From JBHIBC01 sp046758905 (GTDB lineage Bacteria > Acidobacteriota > Polarisedimenticolia > Gp22-AA2): a stretch of 52,370 nucleotides of DNA. How positions within the stretch are numbered: the stretch's first letter is position 1; every line of letters begins with the position of its first letter. Under the pieces are notes generated by a model that had not been told where the DNA came from, made no database searches, and worked only from the letters and a program-made list of their open reading frames with translations. Positions 17,860 to 26,897 of the stretch are shown in pieces. The translations under genes and the position numbers were made by a program. The stretch lies in NCBI GenBank assembly GCA_046758905.1, contig JBHIBC010000011.1, positions 1 to 52,370 of the forward strand. The letters are read 5' to 3'.

Positions 17860-20319
17860 TCAGCTCGCGACCGGCACCTTGGCCGGGGGCCGGCCGGGGA
17901 CCGGCGGGTGTTTCCCCAGGATCCGCCTGGTCTCCTCCGCCTCCTCGGGCGTGACCTTCTTGAGCAGGATATCGAGCTCCTGCATCACCCGCGCGAACCT
18001 GGAGCCCTCGGCGGCGCTGATCCACTCGAGCTGTAGTCGCTGCGGGCGGATGCCCAGCTTCTCCATCCTGCTCCAGACCTTCTCCACGCGCCGCTGGGTC
18101 CAGGTAACCGCGTTGATGTAGTGGCAGTCGGCGAAGTGGCAGCCGGACACCAGGACGAGCGGAGCGCCCCTGCGGAACGCGTGCCAGATGAACTCCTCGT
18201 CGACGCGCCCGCTGCACATCGTCCTTATGAGACGGACCGACGGCGGGTACTGCATCCGCGAGGTCCCCGCGGTGTCGCCGCCCGCATACGAGCACCAGTT
18301 GCAAGCGAAGGCCACGATCTTCCGCATCGGCTCTTCGCAGAGGATGGCATCGATCTGGGCCAGGATCTGCGCGTCGGAGAAGTGCCGCATGGAGATCGTG
18401 TCGGTGGGGCACTCCGCCGCGCAGGTGCCGCACCCGGCGCACGCCGCCTCGATGAACTCGGGGTAGCGGCCCTCCTTCTTGTTGGGGGCGGTGATGGCGT
18501 TCAACGGGCAAACGCGGGTGCAGCGTCCGCAGAAGTTGCACCGCACGGGGTCGAACAGGGCGGTGATCGCCTCGACGCGCACCTTCCCGGCGCTGAGGAG
18601 GTTGGCGGCGCGAGCGGCCGCGGCGCCGGCCTGCGTCACGCTGTCCTTGATGTCCTTGGGGGCCTCGACGCAGCCGGCGAAATGGATCCCCCGGGTCGGG
18701 GCGTCCACCGGGCTGAGCTTGGGGTGCGCCTCCATCACCAGGCCGTCCGGCGTGCGGGAGAGGGTCAGGGCCCGGTCGAGGCCGTGGCCGCCGTCGCCCC
18801 CGTTCCGGCGCGGGATCAGCCCGACGGCAAGCACCAGCATCTCCAGCCGGTGGCGCTCCAGCTCGCCCGTGGTGGTGTTCTCCACGTGGACGATCAGGTC
18901 GCGCGATGCGGGCTCCTCTTCCACCAGCCCCGGCAGGCCCCGGACGTAGCGCACCCCGGCCTCGCGGCTGCGCCGGTACATGTCCTCGAACCCCTTCCCG
19001 GACGCCCGGATGTCCACGTAGAAGACGGTGGAGCGGACGTCGGGGTAGTGCTCCGAGATCTGCAGCGACTCCTTGATGGTGTTCATGCAGCAGATGTTGG
19101 AGCAGTACGGAACGCCGCGCTCCTCGCACCTCGAGCCGACGCACTGGATGAAACCGACGCTCCTCGGCACCCTCCGGTCGGACGGGCGGACCAGGCGGCC
19201 CGCGCTCGGGCCGCCGGCGCAGATGAGCCGCTCGAACTCCATGCTCGTGATCACGTTCGGGTAGCGGGCGTAACCGTACTCGTCGGCCTCGCGCGGGTCG
19301 TAGACCTCCATCCCCGTGGCCAGGACGATGGTCCCGACCGGGATGTCCAGGATCTCGGGCTGCATGTCGAAGTCGATGCACTTCTTCTCGCAGACGTCCA
19401 GGCAGCGCCCGCACGCGATCGGCTGGCTGCCGAGGCAGGCCTGCATGTCCAGGGCGTAGGCAGAGGGGACCGCCTGCGGGAAGGGGGAGTAGATCGCCTT
19501 GCGCGAGGAGAGGCCCTGTTGGTACTCATCGGGGACCACCACAGGGCAGACCCTGGCGCACTCGCCGCACGAGTTGCAGTCCGCCGCCACCACGTAGCGC
19601 GGGCTCTTCCGAACGCGGACCCGGAAGCTGCCCACGAATCCGCTGACGTCCTCGACCTCCGAACTAACGAGGAGCTTGATCCGGGGATGTCGACCGACAT
19701 CCATCATCTTGGGGCCGAGGATTCATATCGAGCAGTCCATGGTGGGATAGGTCTTGTCGAGCGCGGCCATGATCCCGCCGATGGACGGTCCCCTCTCGAC
19801 GAGGTAGACCTGGTGGCCTCCCGCCGCGATCTCCAGCGCGGCCTGGATGCCGGCGATGCCGCCGCCGATCACGAGCGCGGCGTCGCTCACCGGAAAGGTC
19901 TTCTCGTCCTGGCTCTCGAGCAGGCGGGCGCGCTGCACGGCGCTGCGCACCAGGTCCTTCGCCTTGCGTGTCGCGGCTCCCCTGTCCTCCATGTGCACCC
20001 AGCTGCAGTGCTCGCGGATGTTGGCCATCTCCATGAGGTAGGGGTTGAGGCCGGCATCCGCGACGCACTTGCGGAAGGTGGGCTCGTGGATCTTCGGGGT
20101 GCAGGACGCGATCACGACCCGGCTCAGCCTGTGCTCGGCGATCGCACGCCTGATCTCGTTCTGGCCGGGGTCGGCGCAGGTGTAACGATTCCGCACCACC
20201 TCCGCGACGTCGGGGAGGCCCCGGGCGAACCGCGCCACCTCCTCCGTGTCCACGTAGCCCGCTATGTTCAGCCCGCAGTCGCACACGAAAACGCCGATTC
20301 GCAGGGGCTCTCCGCTCAT
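17860..20319 (-). CDS. hdrA: Heterodisulfide reductase subunit A with MvhD domain; selenoprotein read through in-frame TGA
   Basis: 819 aa if TGA at 19725-19723 is read as selenocysteine (Sec199). The frame is uninterrupted on both sides: ...YPTMDCSI-Sec-ILGPKMMDVGRHP..., where HdrA homologues have C-x2-C in this segment. Domains: an HdrA N-terminal Fe-S region (1-140; CDCGLNIAG, SCTPKIHE), an FAD site (ALVIGGGIAGIQAAL), a ferredoxin insert (C248-x2-C-x2-C-x3-C258 and a second Cys group), a C-terminal two-cluster ferredoxin (CNFCGRCTRVCP; CAGCGTCAAECP) and an MvhD-like tail (ACNWCSYAGG; SGCHFADC). HdrA is the flavin subunit that bifurcates electrons. ATG 20319 overlaps the hdrCB stop. Archaeal HdrA selenoproteins are established; this bacterial one is inferred from sequence. 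Without readthrough the gene would be two useless halves. Confidence 0.88.
19685..19702 (-). promoter_or_regulatory. Bacterial SECIS-like hairpin inside hdrA
   Basis: On the minus strand GGATGTC-GGTC-GACATCC forms a perfect 7-bp stem with a GGUC tetraloop. The stem starts 20 nt after the TGA and the loop is 27-30 nt after it. Bacterial SECIS elements are short hairpins just downstream of the UGA with G/GU in the apical loop, which SelB binds. Confidence 0.82.
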
Positions 20320-21518
20320 CGCACACCTCCCCCTTCCCGCTCCCTCGCGGCCGCATCCCCGCCCGTCCCGCGGTCCGATTCCAGCATCCCCGCCGCCAGG
20401 ACGGTGAGGTCCCTGACCTCGATCGGCCTCTCCGCCCCGCCCCGGCGACGCTCCCCGGCCTGCGCGCACGAGAAGTGGATCAAGCACTTCGGGCAGGCCG
20501 TGACCAGCACGTCGGCGCCGGTGGCCGACGCGTCGCGGAGCCGATCCGCCTGCAGGCGCCTTGAGGTGGCGTCGCAGTGGATGAACCCGCTGGTCCCGCA
20601 GCACACCGCGTTCCGGCCGGTCCGGCCCATCTCCACCAGGCTAGCCCCGGGCAGCGCGGTCAGAACTCGGCGCGGCGCGTCGAAAACGCCCAGGTGTCGT
20701 CCGAGGCGGCACGGGTCCTGGTAGGTGAAGGTCCGCTCGCCCCCGCCCCGGAACCTCAGGTCCCCGGCCTCGATCCGCGCCGCCAGGAACTCCGCCAGGT
20801 GCTCGACGCGCGGCCGGTACCCGGGGACGATCTCGGGGTAGTCGAGGCGCCAGGTGCGGCAGCACTCGGCGCAGGTGGTCAGGATCCGCTTCACGCCGCG
20901 GGCGCTGAACGCCTCCGCGTTCGCCCTGGCGAGCGCCGCGAACGAGTCCCGCTCGCCGCCCCACAGGAGGTCGTGGCCGCAGCAGCGCTCCCGGGCCAGC
21001 AGCACCGGGGCGATGCCCGCCCGGTTCAGGACGCGGATCGCCGCGCGGGCGATGTCGAGCGGGCGCACTCCCGGATCGTCGCCGAAGTACAGATCGAAGA
21101 ACGGGAGGCAGCCCACGAACAGCGCCACGTCCCCCTGCCCGGCGATCCTCAGCCCCTCGCCGACCCACTCCGCGTCCCGTCCGGGGACGTGCGAGCCGAC
21201 CATCGACCGCGCGATCGACTGGAAGAGCCCGGCGTGAGGACAGGGCCTCCTCGACTCCCCGGGGATCATCTCCCGGAGCCCGCGGACGAACTCCGTGAAG
21301 CGCACCCCCTGCGGACAGCGAAGCTCGCAGGCGCCGCAGGTGAGGCAGCGCCGCACCCCCACGCCGCGCCCGCGGATCTCCTCCTCCATCTCGCGCCCCG
21401 CGATCCGGCGCGCGGAGAACCCGCCCGCCGCCGCGAGCGGGCACATGGCGGTGCACTTGCCGCAGTCGAGGCAGCGCCACACGCCGGCGGAGCGCCGGAG
21501 GGCCGTCAGCCGTTGCAC
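20316..21518 (-). CDS. HdrC-HdrB fusion (HdrD-like) heterodisulfide reductase subunit
   Basis: 400 aa. The first 75 residues hold two ferredoxin motifs (CLDCGKCTAMCP and CLTCGACELRCP), the HdrC part. The rest is HdrB-like with two cysteine-rich CCG domains: RCCGHDLLWGGE, TTCAECCRTW, YQDPCRLGRH, AVCCGTSGF and TACPKC. In Hdr these CCG domains bind noncubane 4Fe-4S clusters that cleave disulfides; in relatives (LutA, GlpC, SdhE) they handle other acceptors. GTG start at 21518 lies 13 bases inside the upstream gene's end, and the stop overlaps the hdrA ATG. The physiological acceptor cannot be told from sequence, since a coenzyme M/B heterodisulfide is unlikely in a bacterium. Confidence 0.87.
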   Translation of the reverse strand: MQRLTALRRSAGVWRCLDCGKCTAMCPLAAAGGFSARRIAGREMEEEIRGRGVGVRRCLTCGACELRCPQGVRFTEFVRGLREMIPGESRRPCPHAGLFQSIARSMVGSHVPGRDAEWVGEGLRIAGQGDVALFVGCLPFFDLYFGDDPGVRPLDIARAAIRVLNRAGIAPVLLARERCCGHDLLWGGERDSFAALARANAEAFSARGVKRILTTCAECCRTWRLDYPEIVPGYRPRVEHLAEFLAARIEAGDLRFRGGGERTFTYQDPCRLGRHLGVFDAPRRVLTALPGASLVEMGRTGRNAVCCGTSGFIHCDATSRRLQADRLRDASATGADVLVTACPKCLIHFSCAQAGERRRGGAERPIEVRDLTVLAAGMLESDRGTGGDAAAREREGGGVR

Positions 21519-23950
21519 GGAGCTCCCCCTCCCGCTCGCCCGGCGGCCATGCCCGCGGGCTCACTCACCGCCCCCATCCCGACGAGCCGGCCGATCGGCT
21601 CATCCAGGGAGTCGCGGGCCCGGTCGGGAGACCAGTCGGCGAGGATCCGCAGCGGGTTGCGTCCCATCGATCGCAGCATGGCGCGGGCGCGCTCCACCTG
21701 CTCCCACGCCAGGCGCGCGCCCGTCCCGAAGCGGCAGCGCTCCCTGTCGCAGCCGGCGACCAGCACGCGGCCGCCGCCGTCCCCCTGGAGCAGCTCCATG
21801 AGCATCCCCGCCTCCACCTGCCCGACGCAGCGGAACCGGATCACCTCAACGTGGACGCCGGCCCCGTCCAGCACCGGCTCCAGGGACCCCGCCCGCCGCT
21901 GGCAGGCGAGAACAACGTGACTCATGGGCGGCCCGGCCGGCCCCAAGCCCGACGCCAGCGCGTCGACGATCCTGCCGCCCCACCACTCCGGCGACAGGCT
22001 GCTCGCGGCGGCCGCCCCCGTCGGACAGATCGCCGTGCAGAGGTTGCACCCGCGGCACAGCGACGGCTCGATCCGCGCCCGGGGGGCGCCGTCCTCCGGC
22101 TCGAGGATCGACGCCGCCCGGAAGGGGCACACCTGCGCGCAGCGGGCGCAGGCGCGGCACCGCTCCTCCCGGATCCGCGCGCGCACCGGCAGCATCTCCG
22201 CCGCGAGACCGCCCCGGGCGTCGAGGTCGGCCGCCCGGCCCGACCCGATGTCGGGGAGCAGCCAGGCCCGCACGGGCCGGTCGGGATCGAGGGCCGAGGC
22301 GAGGCTCGCCGGGGCGCGCAGCAGCGCGGTCGAGCCCGGGGCCGCGGCGGGCCCGCGCACCATGACGTGACGCCTCTGGCAGGTCGTGGCGCAGATGCGA
22401 CACTCCCCGCACGGCCCACACCGCAGGCAGCGGCGCGCCTCGGCCACCGCCTCGTGGCGCGTGTAGGCCTGCTCGACCTCGACGAACTCCCGCCCCGGGA
22501 GAGGGGCCGCCATCGCGGGCCGGATCCGCATCGCCTCCAGCGGAGCCGTGTCCGGCAGCTCGTACTCCGTCGGCGCATGTCGCTCGAGGCGCTCCTCGCG
22601 GGCGCCGGGGCGGCCGTCGGTCAGCAGGTGGCGGATCGACTCCGCGGCGCGGTGCCCCGCGGCGATCGCCTCGATGACCGTGGACGGACCGCTGACCACG
22701 TCGCCCGCGGCGAACACTCGGGCCAGCCTCGTCATCGAGGTCGCCTCGTCGACGACCAGACGGCCGTCCTCGACCCAACGCGTCCGGCCGCGCGACGGCA
22801 GGAACGCCAGGTCGACCTCCTGACCGACCGCGACGAACACGCGGTCCGCCTTGAGGCGGAACTCCGATCCTGGGATCCGGATGGGGCGGCGCCGCCCGCT
22901 GGAGTCCACCTCGCCCAGGCCGACCCGCACGCACTCCAGCCCCACCAGACGCCCGGCGTCGGACAGCACCCGGGACGGGGCGACCAGGAATCGGAAGCGG
23001 ACCCCCTCCGCCTCGGCGGCCTCGATCTCCTCCGCGCCGGCCAGCAGATCCTCCCGGGCCCGCCGGTAGAGGATCTCGACCGCGTCGGCCCCGAGGCGCA
23101 CAGCGGTGCGCGCCGCCTCGACCGCCGTCGAGCCGCCGCCGATCACCAGCACCTTCCTCCCGAGCCGGGGGCGCTCCCCGGCGTTGATCCGGCGCAGGAA
23201 CGCCAGGGCGTCCGTCACCGCGGCACAGCCTCGCGCTCCCGGGACATCGAGCCCCCGGCCCGCCTGCGCCCCGACGGCCAGCAGGACCGCCCTGTAGTCC
23301 TGCCGCAGCAGCTCCTCCAGGTCGAGGTCGGTCCCCAGCCGGGTCCCGGTGCGGATCCACACGCCGGCGCGGACGAGGACCTCGATCTCGGCATCGAGGA
23401 TGTCCCGAGGCAGCCGGCAGGCGGTGATGCCGTAGCGCAGCATCCCGCCCGGATCCGCCTCCGCCTCGAACACGGTGACCGGGAACCCGGCGAGGCGCAG
23501 GTCGTAGGCGGCGGTCAGCCCGGCCGGCCCGGAGCCGATGATGGCCACCCTGGCGGGACGCTCGGGGCCGGTGGGCGGCGCCGGCAGCGGGAGCTCTCGC
23601 TCCCGGTCGGCGACGAAGCGCTTGAGGGCGCGGATGGCGATCGGCTCGTCGATGCGCCCGCGCCGGCAGGCCGCTTCGCACGGATGGCTGCAGATCCGTC
23701 CGCAGATGCCCGGCAGGGGGCACCGGCGGCGGATCACCTCGAGCGCCTCCGCGAACCGCGCCTCGGCGATCAGCGACACGTAGGCCTTCACCTGCACGCC
23801 GGCGGGGCAGGCCCGGGCGCAGGGAGAGGGCCGGATCCGGCGCACCGGGAAAGGCTGGGGCTGGAGGGCCGGGACCAGGAGCCCGGGATTCGCGCCCTCT
23901 CCGCCCGCCGCCCCCGGGGCCAACGCCGAGAGAAGCGTGCCGGCCCTCAC
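21506..23950 (-). CDS. FAD-dependent NAD(P)H oxidoreductase (GltD/NfnB-like) fused to ferredoxin and MvhD domains
   Basis: 814 aa. Order: N-terminal GltD-type Cys region (residues 44-100: CARACPAGV, CPLPGICGRICSHPCEAAC); FAD fold (VAIIGSGPAGLTAAYDL, about 133); NAD(P) fold (VLVIGGGSTAVEAA, about 268); FAD loop (RVFAAGDVVSGPSTVIEA); a Cys cluster near 505 (CLRCGPCGECRICATTC); a two-cluster ferredoxin (CRACARCAQVCP, CRGCNLCTAICP); and an MvhD domain at about 650-770 (CVGQVEAGMLMELL; AGCDRERCRFGTG). MvhD normally connects a hydrogenase or formate dehydrogenase to HdrA, so this protein likely feeds or drains NAD(P)H electrons at the Hdr core. GTG 23950 overlaps the korC stop. Confidence 0.87.
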   Translation of the reverse strand: MRAGTLLSALAPGAAGGEGANPGLLVPALQPQPFPVRRIRPSPCARACPAGVQVKAYVSLIAEARFAEALEVIRRRCPLPGICGRICSHPCEAACRRGRIDEPIAIRALKRFVADRERELPLPAPPTGPERPARVAIIGSGPAGLTAAYDLRLAGFPVTVFEAEADPGGMLRYGITACRLPRDILDAEIEVLVRAGVWIRTGTRLGTDLDLEELLRQDYRAVLLAVGAQAGRGLDVPGARGCAAVTDALAFLRRINAGERPRLGRKVLVIGGGSTAVEAARTAVRLGADAVEILYRRAREDLLAGAEEIEAAEAEGVRFRFLVAPSRVLSDAGRLVGLECVRVGLGEVDSSGRRRPIRIPGSEFRLKADRVFVAVGQEVDLAFLPSRGRTRWVEDGRLVVDEATSMTRLARVFAAGDVVSGPSTVIEAIAAGHRAAESIRHLLTDGRPGAREERLERHAPTEYELPDTAPLEAMRIRPAMAAPLPGREFVEVEQAYTRHEAVAEARRCLRCGPCGECRICATTCQRRHVMVRGPAAAPGSTALLRAPASLASALDPDRPVRAWLLPDIGSGRAADLDARGGLAAEMLPVRARIREERCRACARCAQVCPFRAASILEPEDGAPRARIEPSLCRGCNLCTAICPTGAAAASSLSPEWWGGRIVDALASGLGPAGPPMSHVVLACQRRAGSLEPVLDGAGVHVEVIRFRCVGQVEAGMLMELLQGDGGGRVLVAGCDRERCRFGTGARLAWEQVERARAMLRSMGRNPLRILADWSPDRARDSLDEPIGRLVGMGAVSEPAGMAAGRAGGGAPCNG

Positions 23951-24516
23951 GCGCCGACCTCCTCGAGGTTGCGCTCCGAGACCGCCGAGCGTCCGATCGC
24001 CAGGCCGCGGTCGAATGCGGTCAGGTTCAGCGTCTCGGTTCCCGAGGGGACCGAGGTGCGGATCGCCTCGCGCACCGACTCGGGCGCCACGATCCCGGTG
24101 GTGGCCGCGAACAGCCCCACCATGACCATGTTGGCGGCGATCCTCTTGCCGAGCCGCTCGGCGGTACGGGTGGCCGGCCCGCCAAGGATGCGGATCCGCC
24201 GGTCCACCCCGGGGGTGACGAGGGAGTCGTCGATCAGCGCCAGGCCGCCGTCGCGCACCTCGCGCGCGAACCGGCGGAAGGCATCCTGGGACATCGCCAC
24301 TAGGACGTCGGTGCGGCGGACGTACGGGTACGCCACCGGGGCGTCGGAGAGGATGAGCTGGGCGCTGCAGGCGCTGCCCCGGGCCTCGGGGCCGAAGCTC
24401 TGGTTGAGCGTGGCGTGGCGGCCCTCGAGGACGGCGACCGCCTTGCCGATCACGTAGCCGGCCAGGATGACCCCCTGGCCCCCGAAGCCGCTGATCCGGA
24501 TCTCGGTCGTCGCCAT
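23947..24516 (-). CDS. korC: 2-oxoacid:ferredoxin oxidoreductase subunit gamma
   Basis: 189 aa from ATG 24516 with AAGGGAG upstream; the open frame extends further but without a ribosome binding site. The N-terminus EIRISGFGGQGVILAGYVIG is the gamma-subunit signature, followed by NQSFGPEARGSACSAQLILS. The gamma subunit closes the substrate channel of the thiamine-pyrophosphate enzyme that oxidises 2-oxoglutarate (or a related 2-oxoacid) to the acyl-CoA while reducing ferredoxin. It lies 17 bp after korB and its TGA overlaps the GTG of the flavoprotein gene, so the enzyme and its electron handling proteins are translationally linked. Confidence 0.9.
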   Translation of the reverse strand: MATTEIRISGFGGQGVILAGYVIGKAVAVLEGRHATLNQSFGPEARGSACSAQLILSDAPVAYPYVRRTDVLVAMSQDAFRRFAREVRDGGLALIDDSLVTPGVDRRIRILGGPATRTAERLGKRIAANMVMVGLFAATTGIVAPESVREAIRTSVPSGTETLNLTAFDRGLAIGRSAVSERNLEEVGA

Positions 24517-24533
24517 CGCCGCTCCCTTCCGGC

Positions 24534-25454
24534 CTACGCGTCCCTGAGCGCCCTCCGGTCGGCCCGCACCGTCTGGGTGACGTCGATCCTGTGGTACGCC
24601 TCGCCCAGCGCGGCCTTCATGCTGCGGTCGAGGGTGTCCTGGAGGGTCGGCTTGTCGATGTCGACGAACGTGCCGACGGTGATCCGGCCGCCGAGCTCGA
24701 TCTCCACGCTCTGGGGCGAGGCCCCGTGACGGACCTCGCACCGGGCCCGGAACTCGCGCATCCGATCGAGGCCGGTGCCGAGCTTGTTGCGGCGCGTGTA
24801 CAGCGTCGGACAGGGGCTGATCACCTCCACGAACGAGAAGCCGCGCTTCGAGAGCGCCTCCTCCATCGAGCGGATCAGGCGGCGCACGTGGAGGGTGGTC
24901 CAGCGGGCCACGTAGACGGCGCCGCAGCTCGCGGCCAGCCCGGGAAGGTTGAAGGGGTGCTCGAAGTTGCCGTAAGGGGTGGTGGTGCTCAGCGCGGTCA
25001 GCGGGGTCGTCGGCCCCACCTGTCCACCGGTCATGGCGTAGTTGAAGTTGTTCACGCAGATCACGGTGAGGTCCATGTTGCGACGGGCCGCGTGGATGAA
25101 ATGGTTGCCGCCGATCGCCACCAGGTCCCCGTCGCCGCTGAACACCACGACCTTGAGCGCCGGGTTCGCCATCTTCAGCCCGGTCGCGAACGGGATCGCC
25201 CGTCCGTGGGTGGTGTGGAACGAGTCGAGGTTCACGTAGCCGGCGACCCGACCGGAGCAGCCGATCCCGGAGACGATGGTCACCTTGTCCGGGTCCAGCT
25301 TCAGCCGGGTGAGGGCCGCGGTGAAGCAGGACACCGCCGCGCCGATCCCGCACTCGGGGCACCAGATGTGAGGCAGCCGGTCCGAGCGGACCAGATGCTC
25401 CCAGGGATAGCCACGCCGCGCCCGCCGGGGCTGCGCCGCCGGGGCCGTCCTCAT
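24534..25454 (-). CDS. korB: 2-oxoacid:ferredoxin oxidoreductase subunit beta
   Basis: 306 aa. ATG 25454 overlaps the korA stop (ATGA). Key segments: HIWCPECGIGAAVSCF (Fe-S Cys), GIGCSGR, THGRAIPFATGLKMANP, then the thiamine pyrophosphate/Mg site GDGDLVAIGGNHFIHAARR with VNNFNYAMTGGQ, and a C-terminal Cys in VISPCPTLYTRRNK. These match the KorB/OorB class better than pyruvate oxidoreductase beta subunits, but the 2-oxoacid is inferred. It carries the catalytic thiamine cofactor and the 4Fe-4S cluster that passes electrons to the delta ferredoxin subunit. Confidence 0.92.
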   Translation of the reverse strand: MRTAPAAQPRRARRGYPWEHLVRSDRLPHIWCPECGIGAAVSCFTAALTRLKLDPDKVTIVSGIGCSGRVAGYVNLDSFHTTHGRAIPFATGLKMANPALKVVVFSGDGDLVAIGGNHFIHAARRNMDLTVICVNNFNYAMTGGQVGPTTPLTALSTTTPYGNFEHPFNLPGLAASCGAVYVARWTTLHVRRLIRSMEEALSKRGFSFVEVISPCPTLYTRRNKLGTGLDRMREFRARCEVRHGASPQSVEIELGGRITVGTFVDIDKPTLQDTLDRSMKAALGEAYHRIDVTQTVRADRRALRDA

Positions 25455-26608
25455 GAGGTCACCTCCACGATCGCCTCGTAGATCCGCCGCGGGTCGTGAA
25501 CCCACCCCCCGGCGTGGGGCACCCGGACGGTGCGCGCCGCCCCGGCCGCACAGCGCTCCACCTCCAGCGCGATCTGTCCCAGGTTGATCTCGGGCACCAC
25601 GAAGCCCCGGATCGACCCGGCCAGCCCGCGCACCCGCTCCTCCGGGAACGGCCACAGGGTGATCAGGCGCAGCTCGCCGACCGGGCGGCCCTCGTCGCGC
25701 GCCCTCTGGATGGCGGCGCGGGCGACGCGCGTGGTGATGCCGTAGGTGAGCACCACAGCCTCGGCCCCCTCCGTCTCCGACTCCTCCAGCCGGACGATGT
25801 CCGCGGCGTTCCCGCGGATCTTCCGGACCAGCCGTGGGACCAGCGCGTCTTGCGCCTCGGCCGACATCGCCGGGTAGCCGCGCTCGTCGTGCGTGAGGCC
25901 GGTGCTGTGGATCCGGTAGCCGTCGCCGGCGACGACCATGTCGGGCACCAGGTCCGGGCCGGGCCTGTAGGGGAGGTACTGCCCGGGCGGCTGTTTCGAC
26001 AACCGCCTGGGCTCGACCAGGATGTCCTCCGCCGGCGGGATGATCACCTTCTCGGTCATGTGGCCGACGCACTCGTCCATCATGAGGAGCGTCGGGACCC
26101 TGTACCGCTCGGACAGGTTGAACGCCTCGATGGTGAGGTCGAAGGCCTCCTGCGGCGAGATCGGCGCCAGCGCGATGATCTCGTAGTCGCCGTGGGATCC
26201 CCATCGGGCCTGCATCACGTCGGCCTGCCCCACCATCGTCGGCAGCCCGGTGGACGGCCCTCCCCGCTGCACGTTGACCAGGACGCAGGGCGTCTCCATC
26301 ATCACCCCCAGCCCGAGGTTCTCCATCATCAGCGAGAAGCCCGGGCCCGAGGTGCAGGTCATCGCCCGGGCGCCCCCCCAGGCGGCGCCCAGCACCGCGG
26401 CCATCGCGGCCATCTCGTCCTCCATCTGCAGGAAGACGCCCCCGATCCGCGGGAACCGCCGCGCGATCCGCTCGGCGATCTCGGTGGACGGGGTGATCGG
26501 GTAGCCGGCGAAGAAGCGGCACCCGGCGGCCAGCGCCCCCTCTGAGCAGGCGTGGTCGCCGTCGAGGTAATGCGCCCCGGTGAGCACCACGGCAGGGTCA
26601 GCCTGCAC
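25451..26608 (-). CDS. korA: 2-oxoacid:ferredoxin oxidoreductase subunit alpha
   Basis: 385 aa. Recognised by GCRFFAGYPITPSTEIAE (residues 29-46), FLQMEDEMAAMAAVLGAAW, CTSGPGFSLMMENLG and QRGGPSTGLPTMVGQADV, all typical of KorA/OorA. The single-domain length without an N-terminal gamma fusion fits the four-subunit KorDABC form. GTG start at 26608 lies 11 bases inside korD. The alpha subunit binds the pyrimidine side of thiamine and shapes the substrate pocket. In anaerobes or microaerophiles this enzyme supplies reduced ferredoxin in the oxidative direction, or fixes CO2 in the reductive TCA cycle. Confidence 0.92.
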   Translation of the reverse strand: MQADPAVVLTGAHYLDGDHACSEGALAAGCRFFAGYPITPSTEIAERIARRFPRIGGVFLQMEDEMAAMAAVLGAAWGGARAMTCTSGPGFSLMMENLGLGVMMETPCVLVNVQRGGPSTGLPTMVGQADVMQARWGSHGDYEIIALAPISPQEAFDLTIEAFNLSERYRVPTLLMMDECVGHMTEKVIIPPAEDILVEPRRLSKQPPGQYLPYRPGPDLVPDMVVAGDGYRIHSTGLTHDERGYPAMSAEAQDALVPRLVRKIRGNAADIVRLEESETEGAEAVVLTYGITTRVARAAIQRARDEGRPVGELRLITLWPFPEERVRGLAGSIRGFVVPEINLGQIALEVERCAAGAARTVRVPHAGGWVHDPRRIYEAIVEVTS

Positions 26609-26897
26609 GGGCCGCCTCCGTGAAGGTGATCTCCTCCACGCCCATGGCGAACTCGGGGCACAGCAGCTCGCAGAGGCGGCAGGCGGTGCAGCTCTCAGGA
26701 GCGACGACGTCGGGCGGGTGGTACCCTTTGGCGTTGAAGCGATCGGACAGCGCGAGGACCCGACGCGGGCAGAACTCTACGCAGTAGCCGCACCCCTTGC
26801 ACCGCTCCTCCAGGACGTGAACCTCCCCGCGGATGCGCGGGATGTCCCGGGCGTCCAGCGGGACCCTCCAGAACCTCGTGGACGTCTCCGCGCTCAC
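26598..26897 (-). CDS. korD: 2-oxoacid:ferredoxin oxidoreductase subunit delta (2x4Fe-4S ferredoxin)
   Basis: 99 aa. Two 4Fe-4S motifs: CKGCGYCVEFCPRRV and CTACRLCELLCPEFA. The N-terminal tail before the first cluster (HVLEERC) and the spacing fit the delta subunit of KorDABC. GTG start at 26897 overlaps the marR stop as GTGA, with GAGG just upstream, so translation is coupled to the regulator. It carries electrons from the korB cluster to free ferredoxin or, given the neighbours, directly to the flavoprotein/Hdr complex. Confidence 0.9.
   Translation of the reverse strand: MSAETSTRFWRVPLDARDIPRIRGEVHVLEERCKGCGYCVEFCPRRVLALSDRFNAKGYHPPDVVAPESCTACRLCELLCPEFAMGVEEITFTEAARAG

Noticed and set aside
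19703..19725. hdrA as a pseudogene or as two separate genes split at TGA
   Set aside because: Both halves are in one frame and fully conserved; the TGA stands at a family Cys and is followed by a SECIS-like hairpin; the second half has no ribosome binding site.
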